DNA of 64,000 bases from Luteimonas marina (lineage in GTDB: Bacteria; Pseudomonadota; Gammaproteobacteria; Xanthomonadales; Xanthomonadaceae), in the NCBI RefSeq assembly GCF_007859325.1, contig NZ_VOHK01000004.1, positions 248,001 to 312,000 of the forward strand, in the 5' to 3' direction. Shown piece by piece: positions 31,511 through 40,371 of the stretch. The notes under the pieces were generated by a model, which was not told where the DNA came from, did no database searches, and saw nothing but the letters and a program-made list of their open reading frames with translations. The first letter of the stretch is position 1. Every line of letters begins with the position of its first letter. The translations under genes and the position numbers were made by a program.

Positions 31511-31588
31511 ACACATTTGCGCCCGGAACGACAGGCCTTGCCGGATACGGCACGCCTGAAGCATTTTCGGTGCCCATGCCCGCATTCC

Positions 31589-31614
31589 GTCATCCCCGCG
31601 AACGCGGGGATGAC
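31589..31614. repeat. Family III short palindrome (GTCATCCCCGC...GCGGGGATGAC)
   Basis: This is a 26-bp palindrome of two 11-bp arms around a short centre. Family III members with GTCATTCCCGC or GTCATCCCGGC arms occur at about 2679-2776, 32857, 42259, 44222 and 44619. Confidence 0.8.
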
Positions 31615-31644
31615 GACAACGTGGGCGACTGAAACAAGTATGGC

Positions 31645-32838
31645 CTATCCGCCCGCGACCACTTCCGCCACGCCGAACACCTGCCGCAGGTAGGCGAGAT
31701 AGCCGGGGTCGTCGCACATCGTCTTCCCCGGCGAATCGCTGAGCTTGGCCACCGGCTGTCCGTTGCAGCGGACCATCTTCATCACGATGCTCAGCGGCTC
31801 CGGGCCGAGGTCGTTGGTGAGGTTGGTGCCGATGCCGAACGACATCAGGCAGCGCCCGCGGAAGTGCGCGTACAGGCGCATCACCTCGTCGATGTCGAGG
31901 CCGTCGCTGAACACGAACACCTTGCCACGCGGGTCGACCTTGTTCGCGACCAGGTGCGCGATCAGGCGCTCGCCCCAGGCCACCGGGTCGCCGGAATCGT
32001 GGCGCATGCCGTCGAACAGCTTGCAGAAGTACATGTCGAAATCGGCCACGAACGCGTCCAGTCCGATCACGTCGGTCAGCGCGATGCCAAGGTCGCCGCG
32101 GTACTCGCGCGCCCAGCCCTCGAACGCGGCCACCTGCGAATCGCGCAGGCGCGGGCCCAGCGCCTGGTAGGCCTGCAGCCATTCGTGCGCCATCGTGCCC
32201 TGCGCGACCAGCCCGTGGCGGCGGGCGAGGTCGACGTTGCTGGTGCCGGCGAACTTCTCGCCCAGCCCCGCCGCGAGCCGCGGGATCAGCGCCTCGTGCC
32301 AGGCGCGCGACCAGCGCCGGCGCGTGCCGAAATCGGTGATCCGGCAGTCATCAAAGCCGACCGCGTCGTTGATGCGTTCGAGCTTGTCGTGCAGGCGGCG
32401 CAGGCCTTCGGCCTCGTCCGGCGCACCGTGCGTCGCGCGAAAATGCACCTCGTTGACGATCGCCAGCAGCGGCACCTCGAACAGGATCGTGTGCAGCCAC
32501 GGTCCCTTCACCTCCAGCTCGATCTCGCCGGGCACGGACGCCGACGGCCGCAGCGAGACGTACTTGCGCTGCAGCCGGAACAGGGCGAGGAAATCCACGA
32601 AGTCGGACTTCATGAAGCGCAGGCCGCGCAGGTAGTCGAGCTCTTCGTCCGACAGCCGCAGCGTGCACAGCCGGTCGATCTCGGCTGCGATGGCATCGAT
32701 GTGCCGTGCCAGGTCGACGCCCGGCGTGCGGCAGCGGAAGCGGTATTCGGCCTCCGCGCCCGGATGCTGGTGCAGCACCGCCTGCATCATCGTGAACTTG
32801 TACAGGTCGGTGTCGAGCAGGGATTCGATCACGGGCAT
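31645..32838 (-). CDS. pncB: Nicotinate phosphoribosyltransferase
   Basis: This 397-residue enzyme begins [18 protein letters not shown]. It contains [22 protein letters not shown], the regulatory phospho-His region QGTMAHEW, and [20 protein letters not shown] with [13 protein letters not shown]. It converts nicotinate and PRPP to nicotinate mononucleotide in NAD salvage. It is a functional partner of nadE in this window, though not linked. It converges with pyrF. Confidence 0.94.
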   Translation of the reverse strand: MPVIESLLDTDLYKFTMMQAVLHQHPGAEAEYRFRCRTPGVDLARHIDAIAAEIDRLCTLRLSDEELDYLRGLRFMKSDFVDFLALFRLQRKYVSLRPSASVPGEIELEVKGPWLHTILFEVPLLAIVNEVHFRATHGAPDEAEGLRRLHDKLERINDAVGFDDCRITDFGTRRRWSRAWHEALIPRLAAGLGEKFAGTSNVDLARRHGLVAQGTMAHEWLQAYQALGPRLRDSQVAAFEGWAREYRGDLGIALTDVIGLDAFVADFDMYFCKLFDGMRHDSGDPVAWGERLIAHLVANKVDPRGKVFVFSDGLDIDEVMRLYAHFRGRCLMSFGIGTNLTNDLGPEPLSIVMKMVRCNGQPVAKLSDSPGKTMCDDPGYLAYLRQVFGVAEVVAGG

Positions 32839-32856
32839 CGTTGTTCCTTTGGATTC

Positions 32857-32882
32857 GTCATCCCGGCTTTCGCCGGGATGAC
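32857..32882. repeat. Family III palindrome upstream of pncB
   Basis: GTCATCCCGGC TTTC GCCGGGATGAC is a perfect 11-bp stem with a 4-base loop. It lies 18 bp before the pncB ATG, so it would fall in the 5' untranslated region or promoter. The sequence to 32920 repeats GGGATGACGGATAGG. Confidence 0.82.
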
Positions 32883-32923
32883 GGATAGGCTGAGGGATGA
32901 CGGATAGGTTGAACCTCAGTCCC

Positions 32924-33766
32924 TCATGTCTTCGCCCACTGCCGCAGCGCGGCGAGCGGGAAGCGCAGCCAGATCGCCGCCCAGACCGCGGCCCGCGCCG
33001 GCCGGGAAACCGCCTTCGCCTCGAACTTGCGGAAATAGCGCCACAGCCCGCGATGCTTGTGCCACTCCACGAACAGCGGCCGCGAGCGGCTCGACACCCC
33101 GCGCAGGTGCAGCACGCGCACGTCGTTGGCGACCGCCACCTGCGCGCCGGTCGCGCGCGCGCGCCGGCACAGGTCGAGGTCCTCGGCGTGCAGGCGGTAG
33201 CCGGCGTCGAATCCGCCGATGCGGTCGAACAGGTCGCGCGGCAGCAGCATCAGCGCGCCGGACACGGCATCAACCGGCTGCAGGGCGCGGGTGTCGTCGG
33301 GCGGGATCGCGAGATCGCGCGAGGTGGAATCGCGCAGCATCGCGGCGAAGGCAGGATCACGCCGCCGCGCGGCGGCGTCGCGCACGCCGTGTTCGTCGAC
33401 CAGGTCCGCGCCCAGCAGGCAATCGCCGTCGATCCGTTCGGCATGCGCCAGCAGCCGCGACAGCGCGTCCGCCTCGATCAGGCAGTCGGGATTGACGAAG
33501 GCGATCCACTCGGCGTCGCTGTCATGCGCACCCTGGTTGCAGGCGAACGAGAACCCGGGGTTGTCCGGATTGCCGATGAAGTGCAGGCGCGGATCCGCGG
33601 CCGCATGCCGCTGGATCACGTCGAGCGTGCCGTCGACGGAGCCGTTGTCGACGATCCGCACCTGGACCACGTCCCGCGCGGCGCGCAGCCGCATCAGGCA
33701 GTCGTCGATGGTATCGATGCTCTGGTAGCTGACGACGATGGCGGCGATGCCGGGCGATCGCGGCAT
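32924..33766 (-). CDS. Family 2 glycosyltransferase (rhamnosyltransferase-like)
   Basis: This 280-residue GT-A enzyme shows [25 protein letters not shown], the metal motif region [25 protein letters not shown] and [23 protein letters not shown]. This is the WbbL-like signature of inverting rhamnosyl- and related transferases in cell-surface glycan synthesis. No transmembrane segment is obvious. Its ATG overlaps the stop of the preceding gene (TGATG). Acceptor and donor are unknown. Confidence 0.85.
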   Translation of the reverse strand: MPRSPGIAAIVVSYQSIDTIDDCLMRLRAARDVVQVRIVDNGSVDGTLDVIQRHAAADPRLHFIGNPDNPGFSFACNQGAHDSDAEWIAFVNPDCLIEADALSRLLAHAERIDGDCLLGADLVDEHGVRDAAARRRDPAFAAMLRDSTSRDLAIPPDDTRALQPVDAVSGALMLLPRDLFDRIGGFDAGYRLHAEDLDLCRRARATGAQVAVANDVRVLHLRGVSSRSRPLFVEWHKHRGLWRYFRKFEAKAVSRPARAAVWAAIWLRFPLAALRQWAKT

Positions 33767-34674
33767 CAGACGTCCTCCGCGTGCCCGGCCGCATCGCCGT
33801 CGCCGGATTCCGCATCATTGTCCCCGCCGGCGCGGTCCGCCCCGGGGAACAGGTCGTGCTGCCGCTGCGGCCCGTCGACCTCGGCGTACAGCTGCGCCAG
33901 CCGCTCGCGCGATTCGCGCAGCGGGTCCTGCATCAGCACCGTCGCCAGCCGCGCGTGCCAGGTCGGCCAGCGCGCGGCCAGCGCGTCCATGTCGCCGTCG
34001 GCCGGTCCGCCCTCGCCGCCGCGCGCGACGAAGGCGGTCTCGCACAGCACGTTGCGCCAGCCCAGGCCCGACAGGCGCAGCGACAGGTCGATCAGCGCCG
34101 CATACCACGAGGCATAGCTCGCGGCATCGAGTCCGCCCGCCTTGCGCCGCGCGCTGCCGCGCAGGATCACCGCGTGCGCGACCGCGGCCGGGAGTTCGGG
34201 ATGGATCGGCGGCATCGCCGCGCAGGCGCGCGCGAGCCGGGCGGGGTCGTCGGGCATCGGCGCGATCTCGCCGATGCGCGGCCACGCCGCCGCCTCGCCG
34301 GCGTTGCACCACGGCGTGGCGCTGGCGATCGAGGCGTCGCGCGCGAAGCAGGCGGCAAGCTGCGTCGCCCAGCCCGGCGCAGGCACCGCGTCCGGCGCCA
34401 GCACGATCGCGTCGGCGTCGCCGCAGGCCGTCAGCATCTCGTCCACGTGCGCCACTTCGCCGATGCGCCGCTGCCGGCGCGTGTAGTCGGCCTGCAGCGA
34501 CGTGCGCGCCAGCCAGCGTTCGATGATCGCCAGCCCGCGCGGGCCGGCCTGCGCATCGTCGGCGAGCCACACGCGCGCGCCGGCGGGCGTGCCTGCATCG
34601 AGCGCGGCGAGGCAGGCATCGAGCGCGTCGTCGTCGACGCCGACCGGCAGCAGCACGATCGGGAGCTCAGCCAT
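33766..34674 (-). CDS. Glycosyltransferase-like protein downstream of gspD
   Basis: This predicted 302-residue protein has an N-terminal half with a degenerate GT-A pattern: IVLLPVGVDDDALDACLAALDAG, VWLADDAQAGPRG, VLAPDAVPAPGW, ASATPWCNAGEAAAWPRIG. Its C-terminus is an acidic tail (GGDNDAESGDGDAAGHAEDV). I infer a family 2-like transferase but see no certain catalytic base. It starts 23 bp after gspD and is translationally coupled to the glycosyltransferase below. The pair may be transcribed with the T2SS operon. Confidence 0.6.
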   Translation of the reverse strand: MAELPIVLLPVGVDDDALDACLAALDAGTPAGARVWLADDAQAGPRGLAIIERWLARTSLQADYTRRQRRIGEVAHVDEMLTACGDADAIVLAPDAVPAPGWATQLAACFARDASIASATPWCNAGEAAAWPRIGEIAPMPDDPARLARACAAMPPIHPELPAAVAHAVILRGSARRKAGGLDAASYASWYAALIDLSLRLSGLGWRNVLCETAFVARGGEGGPADGDMDALAARWPTWHARLATVLMQDPLRESRERLAQLYAEVDGPQRQHDLFPGADRAGGDNDAESGDGDAAGHAEDV

Positions 34675-34697
34675 GCCCCGCCCTGCGCATGCGCGCG

Positions 34698-36911
34698 TCA
34701 GTCCTTCGTCCGGTGCAGCGGCTCCATCGCGCGGAAGCGGCGGCTGTATTCGTCGGTGAGGCTGCGCGCATCGGCGTTGTTGCGGACGATGCGCGCGGTG
34801 ATCAGCACGATGGTCTCGCTGCGTTCGGTTCTGGAGTTCTGGGTGCCGAACAGCGCGCCCAGTACCGGGATCCGGCTCAGCCCGGGGATGCCGCCCGCCC
34901 CGCGCTCGACGCCATCGGTGATCAGGCCCGCGAGCATGATCGTGTCGCCGTCCTGGGCCGCGGCCTCCGTCTTCATGCGCCGCGTGGTGATGCGGTAGTT
35001 GCCGTTGTTGTCGGGCTGTCCGGCCGGCGCGCTGATTTCCTGCACGATCTCGAGGAACACGGTGCCGTCCTGGGTCACCCGCGGGCGCACCTTGAGGATG
35101 GTGCCCGTCTCGAGGTACTGCACCGAGGTCAGGCTGTTGTCGCTGCCGAGGATCGGATTGACCGAGATGGTCGACACCGGGATGCGGTCGCCGACGTTGA
35201 GCTCGGCCTCGACGTTGTTGCGCACGAACAGCGACGGCGTGGACAGCAGGCGCACGTCGGACACGTTGTCGAGCGCCTTGATGATCGCGGCCGCGTCGCT
35301 CTTGAACAGGGTCCACGACGCTCCGCTGCCGGTCACGCTGCCGCCGAAGGTGCTCCAGCTTCGCGGGATGAGCGGATTGGCGCCCAGATCCAGCCCGGGC
35401 ACGCCTGGCACGCCGACGCCGCCGTTCTCGATGTACCACTGCACGCCGTACTCGAGCTGCCCCGACAGCTGCACCTGCGCCACCTGCGCCTCGATGTGCA
35501 CCTGCAGCGGCATCACGTCGAGCCGTTCGACCACTTCCCGGATCGATTTCCACGCGCTCGGCGTCGTCCGCACCAGCAGCGCGTTGGTCTCGTCCAGCGC
35601 GGACACGCCGACGCGATCGCCGTCGACCTCCAGCGTCACGCTGGAGCTGCCGCCGCGGTCCTGGCTGAGCGACAGCGAGCCGCTGCCCAGGCCACCGCCG
35701 CTGCCCGAACTGCCGGAGCTGCCGCCCATCGAATCGATCGAACTGCCGCTGTCGATCTTGCCGTCGCTGCCGAGGCCACCCGCGCCGCTGCCGATCGAGA
35801 CGCCGCTCAGGCCGGGCATCAGCGAACCGCCGCTCTCGCCGTTGCCGCTGCGCCCGCTGCCGCCGCCGAAGACTTCGGCCAGGCGCTCGGCCAGGTCGCG
35901 CGCCTTGATGTACTTCAGCTCGTACGAGTACAGCCGCGCGCCGGCGCCGGAGCTGTCGATGCGCTCCAGCCAGTCGCCGATGTCGTCGAGGTACTCGGCC
36001 TGCGGCGTGATCACCAGCACCGCGTTGGCGCCTTCCAGCGGCAGGAACCGGAACATGCCCGCGACCGGCGACTTGCTCTGCTCGCCGAACACCTTTTCGA
36101 GGTCGGCGACGACCTGGGTCGCCTTGCCGGTCTGCAGCGGGAACACGCCCACCGACATGCCCGACAGCCAGTCGACGTCGAAGATCTCGATCGTGCGCAG
36201 GTAGTTCTCCAGCTCCACGCGCGAGCCGGACACCGTGATGGTGTTGCGCCCGTTGTCGACCGCGACGATCGCGTTGGGGCGCGCGTAGGGCTTGAGCACC
36301 TTCTCCATCTCGGTCGCGGAGATGTAGCGCAGCGGCACCACCCGCACCTCGAAGCCGCGCGCGGCGGCCGCGCCACCGGTGCGCGGCGCGACCGTGCCCG
36401 AGGGCAGCGCCGCATCGGCCGGCACGATCTGGTACATGCCGCCGCTGTAGACCATGCGCGCATTGTTGTCGGCCAGCGCACGCTCGAGCAGCACGTAGGC
36501 CTGCGCCGGGCTGACGGTGCGCGGCGTGGCCAGCGTGACCGTGCCCTGCACGCCCGGGGCGATGGTGTAGTTCTGCCCGAGCATGTCGCCGAGGATCGCC
36601 TTGACCACGGCATGCAGCGGCTCACCCTCGAAGTTGAAGCTGGCCTCGCCGGTGCTGCCGCCCAGGTTCGGCGGCGGCGCGGTGGCGGCGCGCTGGTTGA
36701 TCACCTGGCCGGTGCCGCGGCGGATCTGCGCGCGCGGGCCCTCGGTGTCCTCCAGCGTCTCGGTCTGGACGCCGTCGGCCGCGGCGCCGTCCGCCGCCGG
36801 CGGACGCTGCTGGCCGCGTGAGAGCGTCGGCGGCGGCATCGAGGCGCAGGCCGCGAGCACCATGGACAGGAACGCCGCGATGGCGGATCGGCAGAAGGAT
36901 CGTGGAGTCAT
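34698..36911 (-). CDS. gspD: Type II secretion secretin GspD (XpsD)
   Basis: This 737-residue outer-membrane channel begins with a lipoprotein signal (LAAC, Cys about 22), as in XpsD. N0-N3 domains follow (FNFEGEPLHAVVKAILGDMLGQNYTIAPG; VVPLRYISATEMEKVLKPYA), then a long Gly/Ser-rich loop within N3 (about 360-440). The secretin domain has VPVSTISV-type strands and the VPVLGALFGTQNSRTERSETIVLITARIV signature. The lipid anchor may replace a pilotin. It is the last gsp gene, after gspN. A GTG two codons upstream is an alternative start. Confidence 0.95.
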   Translation of the reverse strand: MTPRSFCRSAIAAFLSMVLAACASMPPPTLSRGQQRPPAADGAAADGVQTETLEDTEGPRAQIRRGTGQVINQRAATAPPPNLGGSTGEASFNFEGEPLHAVVKAILGDMLGQNYTIAPGVQGTVTLATPRTVSPAQAYVLLERALADNNARMVYSGGMYQIVPADAALPSGTVAPRTGGAAAARGFEVRVVPLRYISATEMEKVLKPYARPNAIVAVDNGRNTITVSGSRVELENYLRTIEIFDVDWLSGMSVGVFPLQTGKATQVVADLEKVFGEQSKSPVAGMFRFLPLEGANAVLVITPQAEYLDDIGDWLERIDSSGAGARLYSYELKYIKARDLAERLAEVFGGGSGRSGNGESGGSLMPGLSGVSIGSGAGGLGSDGKIDSGSSIDSMGGSSGSSGSGGGLGSGSLSLSQDRGGSSSVTLEVDGDRVGVSALDETNALLVRTTPSAWKSIREVVERLDVMPLQVHIEAQVAQVQLSGQLEYGVQWYIENGGVGVPGVPGLDLGANPLIPRSWSTFGGSVTGSGASWTLFKSDAAAIIKALDNVSDVRLLSTPSLFVRNNVEAELNVGDRIPVSTISVNPILGSDNSLTSVQYLETGTILKVRPRVTQDGTVFLEIVQEISAPAGQPDNNGNYRITTRRMKTEAAAQDGDTIMLAGLITDGVERGAGGIPGLSRIPVLGALFGTQNSRTERSETIVLITARIVRNNADARSLTDEYSRRFRAMEPLHRTKD

Positions 36912-36920
36912 CGGCACAGT

Positions 36921-37733
36921 CTATTTCTTCTGGTTGGCTCGCTGGTTCGAACGCGCCATCTCGTCCTGGCGCAGCCTGGCGCGACGCTCCTCGATGCGGC
37001 GGCGGATCATCTCGACCTGCTCCTGCGCGGCCTGCTGCGACACGGCCGCGTCCGGCGCGCTGTCGGCCTCCTGGCCCGGACCCGTGGCGTCCATCGGCGG
37101 CTGCGAACCGCCGGTCGCGCGCGGCGGCTCCACCACCATGTCCGCGTCCGCCACCGCGGCCGGCGCGCGGCCGGACATGCCGGCGGCATCGGCCGCCGGC
37201 GCGGCGACCTGCGTGGGCGGCTGCCCGCCGACGCCGTCGAACACGCGCAGTTCCAGGGTGCGCTCGCCCTCGGGGCCCGCGAACACGGCCTTGCGCGCGT
37301 CGACCGACTGCAGCACCCAGCCGGGCGCGGATTCCGGCGCGCCCCCCTGCTTCACCCGCACCGGCTCGCCGCCGCCGCTCGGCTGCAGGATCACCATCTG
37401 CAGGTCGGGGGTGCGCAGGACGCTGGTCAGCATGTAGTCGAAATCGTTGCCGGCCTCGCCCGTATCGCCCATCGGGTCGATCACGAACGGCTGCGGCCGG
37501 CGGTTGTCGGTGAACAGCGGGCGCGCGGCGACGTCGCCGTACTGCGCCAGCGGGCCGAGCCGTTCCTCGCCGCGGGCCGTCGGCGACGGCAGCGCCTGGC
37601 GCAGCGAGGGATCGTCGTCGAGCCGGTCGATGCTGCCGCCCATGCCGAACAGCGCCAGTCCCCAGACGCAGACCGCCCAGCCCGCGAGCGCGGCGTACAG
37701 CCAGGTGCGGGCGCCGGCATCCTCAGCGCGCAT
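36921..37733 (-). CDS. gspN: XpsN-like inner-membrane T2SS protein (GspC-like role)
   Basis: This 270-residue protein has a short cytoplasmic N-terminus, one membrane helix (about 11-31, LYAALAGWAVCVWGLALFGM), and a periplasmic homology-type region (ARPLFTDNRRPQPF, then DLQMVILQPSGGGEPVRVKQG). A long Pro/Ala/Gln-rich C-terminus ends in a basic coiled stretch (IRRRIEERRARLRQDEMAR). In Xanthomonas XpsN links XpsL/M to the secretin and stands in for GspC. No gspC is present here. The gene overlaps gspM by 11 bp and precedes gspD by 9 bp. Confidence 0.82.
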   Translation of the reverse strand: MRAEDAGARTWLYAALAGWAVCVWGLALFGMGGSIDRLDDDPSLRQALPSPTARGEERLGPLAQYGDVAARPLFTDNRRPQPFVIDPMGDTGEAGNDFDYMLTSVLRTPDLQMVILQPSGGGEPVRVKQGGAPESAPGWVLQSVDARKAVFAGPEGERTLELRVFDGVGGQPPTQVAAPAADAAGMSGRAPAAVADADMVVEPPRATGGSQPPMDATGPGQEADSAPDAAVSQQAAQEQVEMIRRRIEERRARLRQDEMARSNQRANQKK

Positions 37734-38337
37734 CGGCCGCTCCCGCGCCCGTTCCCGGCTGCAGGTAGCCGTATAGGTCGAAGCTGACGTCGACGCCGCC
37801 ACCGCTGCCCTGGCCGGCGCTGAACTGGTAGCGCTGCGCGAGCAGGTTGAGGTTGTCGACGAACAGCCGCGGCGAGCCGCTTTCCAGCGAGTGCAGCACC
37901 GCCGCGAGCTCGGGGTTGCCGCAGGTCAGGCGCACCTGCACGGCGGCGCGCGGGAAGCGCTCGGGGCGCGTGTCGTTCATCGGCTGGCGGTTGGTGATCG
38001 CGCAGCTGCGGTTGCCGGGACTGGCGGCCAGCACCGCCTGCTCCAGCCGCTGCACCAGGGCCGAGGTCGCCAGCTGCACGTTGGCTTCGGCCATGAAGCC
38101 CGGCGCGCTGCCCGCCGCCGCGCGCGCGGCGGCGAGGCGCTCGCGCACTTCCGGCGCCTGCCCCAGCTCCATGCGCGCACGCAGGTCGCGGTCGCGCAGG
38201 GTGTCGATGCGCGCGTTGGTTTCCAGCAGCGGCGCCGTCCACCACGGATGCACCAGCAGCAGGTAGGCGAGCGCGAGCACGCCGGCGAGGATCGCCAGCG
38301 CCAGCCAGCGGTCGCGCCTAGTGACCTCCGGCTGCAT
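37723..38337 (-). CDS. gspM: T2SS inner-membrane protein GspM (XpsM)
   Basis: This 204-residue protein has an N-terminal membrane helix (about 11-31, WLALAILAGVLALAYLLLVHPWW), a helical region (about 35-95) and a C-terminal ferredoxin-like domain. This matches GspM/PilO-type subunits that dimerise with GspL. It overlaps gspL by 20 bp and gspN by 11 bp, so translation is coupled. Confidence 0.87.
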   Translation of the reverse strand: MQPEVTRRDRWLALAILAGVLALAYLLLVHPWWTAPLLETNARIDTLRDRDLRARMELGQAPEVRERLAAARAAAGSAPGFMAEANVQLATSALVQRLEQAVLAASPGNRSCAITNRQPMNDTRPERFPRAAVQVRLTCGNPELAAVLHSLESGSPRLFVDNLNLLAQRYQFSAGQGSGGGVDVSFDLYGYLQPGTGAGAADAR

Positions 38338-39511
38338 CCGGCGCCCCCCTGGCCGCGGCGTTGCCCGGCGCCTGCGCCGGTGCGGTCGCGAGCTTCGCGG
38401 TGAGGGTGAAGCGGTCCATGCGCGTGCGCGGGTCCGGCTGCAGCGCGCCCGCCAGCGCCGGATCGGTCCACAGCGGCGAGCCCTGCAGCCGGCCGACCAG
38501 GGCCGAGGCCTCGCGGCTGAGCCCGATCAGCAGGATGCGCTCGCCCTCGACCGACAGCTTTTCGAGATAGGTGTCGTCGGGCAGGCGCCGGGCGAGTTCG
38601 TCCATCACCTCGACCATCGTCGGCTTGCCGGCGCGCGCGGCCTGCAGGAAGGCGCCGCCCTCGATCAGGTCGACCAGCTGGCGCTTCTCCAGCGATGCGC
38701 CGCGCGCCTGGCGGACTTCCTCGTCGACCTGCTGCTCGAAGTAGTCGGCGGCCGCCTCGCGGTTGGCCAGCATCTGCCACATGCCTAAGAACAGCGCCGC
38801 CGCGGCGACCAGCAGCAGCACGAGATTGCGCCGGCGCCAGGGATCGCCGCGCAGGCGGCGCTGCGCGCCGGTCATCAGGTTGACGCCGAGCGGCCGGCCG
38901 CCGGCATCGGCCACGTCGACGCCGGCCAGCGTCGGCGCCAGTGCGCCGAGCGCCGCCAGCGCGGCCTCCAGCGTCGCCTTCGGCACCACCACCAGTTCCG
39001 CTTCGAGCTGGTCGTCGCCGCGATGGCCGAGCAGGCGCGCGTCGTAGCTGACTTCGGCCGCGGTGAACGGCGTCTGCCGGTCGATCTCGAAGCCGAGCAC
39101 CTCGCGCAGGCGCTCGCCCGCCGCCGCCGGCAGGGTCAGGCGCCGGCGCAGGACCGCGGACGCCGGCAGCACCAGCCAGCGCGGCACCTCGACGATGCGC
39201 GGCGACAGCAGCGATCCCAGCGGATCGGCTTCGGCGGCGCCTGCTTCGGGAACGGGGAGTCCGGCGAGCGCGCGCTCGGCGTCGCCGCGCCACAGCGACA
39301 GCTGGAGCTCGTTGCCGTGACGGCGCAGCAGCAGGCGCTGCGGCGACAGGCCGAACAGGTCGCGGACCCGAGCCGGCAGCCAGCTGGCGAGCGAGCGCGT
39401 CCACCAGCTGCGGAACTCGCGCAGGCGCGGGCGCAGGGAGCCTTCGACCCGGCGCAAGCCGCCGCGCAGGCCCGATGGCGCCGTTCCTGGTTGTTCGACG
39501 GCGGCCATCAT
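38318..39511 (-). CDS. gspL: T2SS assembly platform protein GspL (XpsL)
   Basis: This 397-residue protein has a cytoplasmic actin-like/PilM-type N-terminal domain (about 25-240), a membrane helix (about 250-270, LVLLLVAAAALFLGMW) and a PilN-like periplasmic C-terminus (DYFEQQVDEEVRQARG, VEVMDELARRLPDDTYLEKLSV). It recruits the GspE ATPase. ATG 39511 overlaps the gspK stop (ATGA). An upstream in-frame ATG at 39535 lacks a ribosome-binding site. Confidence 0.86.
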   Translation of the reverse strand: MMAAVEQPGTAPSGLRGGLRRVEGSLRPRLREFRSWWTRSLASWLPARVRDLFGLSPQRLLLRRHGNELQLSLWRGDAERALAGLPVPEAGAAEADPLGSLLSPRIVEVPRWLVLPASAVLRRRLTLPAAAGERLREVLGFEIDRQTPFTAAEVSYDARLLGHRGDDQLEAELVVVPKATLEAALAALGALAPTLAGVDVADAGGRPLGVNLMTGAQRRLRGDPWRRRNLVLLLVAAAALFLGMWQMLANREAAADYFEQQVDEEVRQARGASLEKRQLVDLIEGGAFLQAARAGKPTMVEVMDELARRLPDDTYLEKLSVEGERILLIGLSREASALVGRLQGSPLWTDPALAGALQPDPRTRMDRFTLTAKLATAPAQAPGNAAARGAPDAAGGH

Positions 39512-40371
39512 CGCGGCGACGCGCCTTCCTCCCATCTCATGACGGTGAACGCCGACCCGGGCACGCCACTGGGCCCCAGCCGGACCACGGCGCGCAGGAC
39601 GGATTCGCGGCCGTCCCTGAGCCGTGCATGGCTGTCGATACTATACGTGCCGCTGCCGGCGCCCACGAACGAGGGATCGCCGGGCAGCGGGGGGCGTTCA
39701 CGATTGGCCAGCACCGGTGCGGCGTCGATGCCCATCGCCGTGAGCGCGGCGCCGGTCGCGAAGCGCGGGTCGGGGATCGGCAGGCCGCTGTGGATCGTCA
39801 GGTGCGCGGCCAGGGCGTCGTACAGCGCCGGCGTCATGCCCAGCACCTGCTCGACCTCGGCCACGGTCTCGAACGGCGCGTCCTTGGCGCCGTACGGCAG
39901 GCCGGCGGCGGCGTACTGCGGGTCCTCGGCGCCGCCCTGCGGCTGGGTCAGGTCGTCGGCGTCGCGCCAGTCCAGGATCGCGGCCGACACGCTGTCGGCC
40001 AGGTCCGGCTGCGCGCCCACCGCGCGCATCAGCGCCGCCAGCGTGGCGGCATCGGCGGCGTTGAGGTCGAGCTTGCCGGACTCGTCGACGATGCGGACCT
40101 CGACCTCGGCATCGGCGAAGCGCCAGGGGTAGGCGCGGCCATCGGGCAGCCACTGCCGCTGCGGATCGGGATCGGACACCCGCGTCGCCGCATACTCCAG
40201 GGCCGCGCGCGCGGCCTGCGCCGCCGCCAGTCCACTGCCCAGGGTGCGGCCCTGCAGGTACTCGATCTGCGCGCTCATCGCGAACGCGCCGATCAGCGCC
40301 GCGAGCAGGGCCGTCAGCCACAGCACCAGGATCAGCGCCGCGCCGCGCATGCGTTCGCGCACCGTGGTCAC
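39508..40371 (-). CDS. gspK: T2SS minor pseudopilin GspK (XpsK)
   Basis: This 287-residue protein starts at GTG 40371, overlapping the gspJ stop as GTGA. The short leader MTTVRERMRG precedes AALILVLWLTALLAALIGAFA, the pseudopilin helix typical of GspK, without the usual Glu at +5. The body has GspK domains (VDESGKLDLNAADAATLAALM, ILDWRDADDLTQPQGGAED, PFETVAEVEQVLGM). It caps the pseudopilus with GspI and GspJ. Confidence 0.88.
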   Translation of the reverse strand: MTTVRERMRGAALILVLWLTALLAALIGAFAMSAQIEYLQGRTLGSGLAAAQAARAALEYAATRVSDPDPQRQWLPDGRAYPWRFADAEVEVRIVDESGKLDLNAADAATLAALMRAVGAQPDLADSVSAAILDWRDADDLTQPQGGAEDPQYAAAGLPYGAKDAPFETVAEVEQVLGMTPALYDALAAHLTIHSGLPIPDPRFATGAALTAMGIDAAPVLANRERPPLPGDPSFVGAGSGTYSIDSHARLRDGRESVLRAVVRLGPSGVPGSAFTVMRWEEGASPR

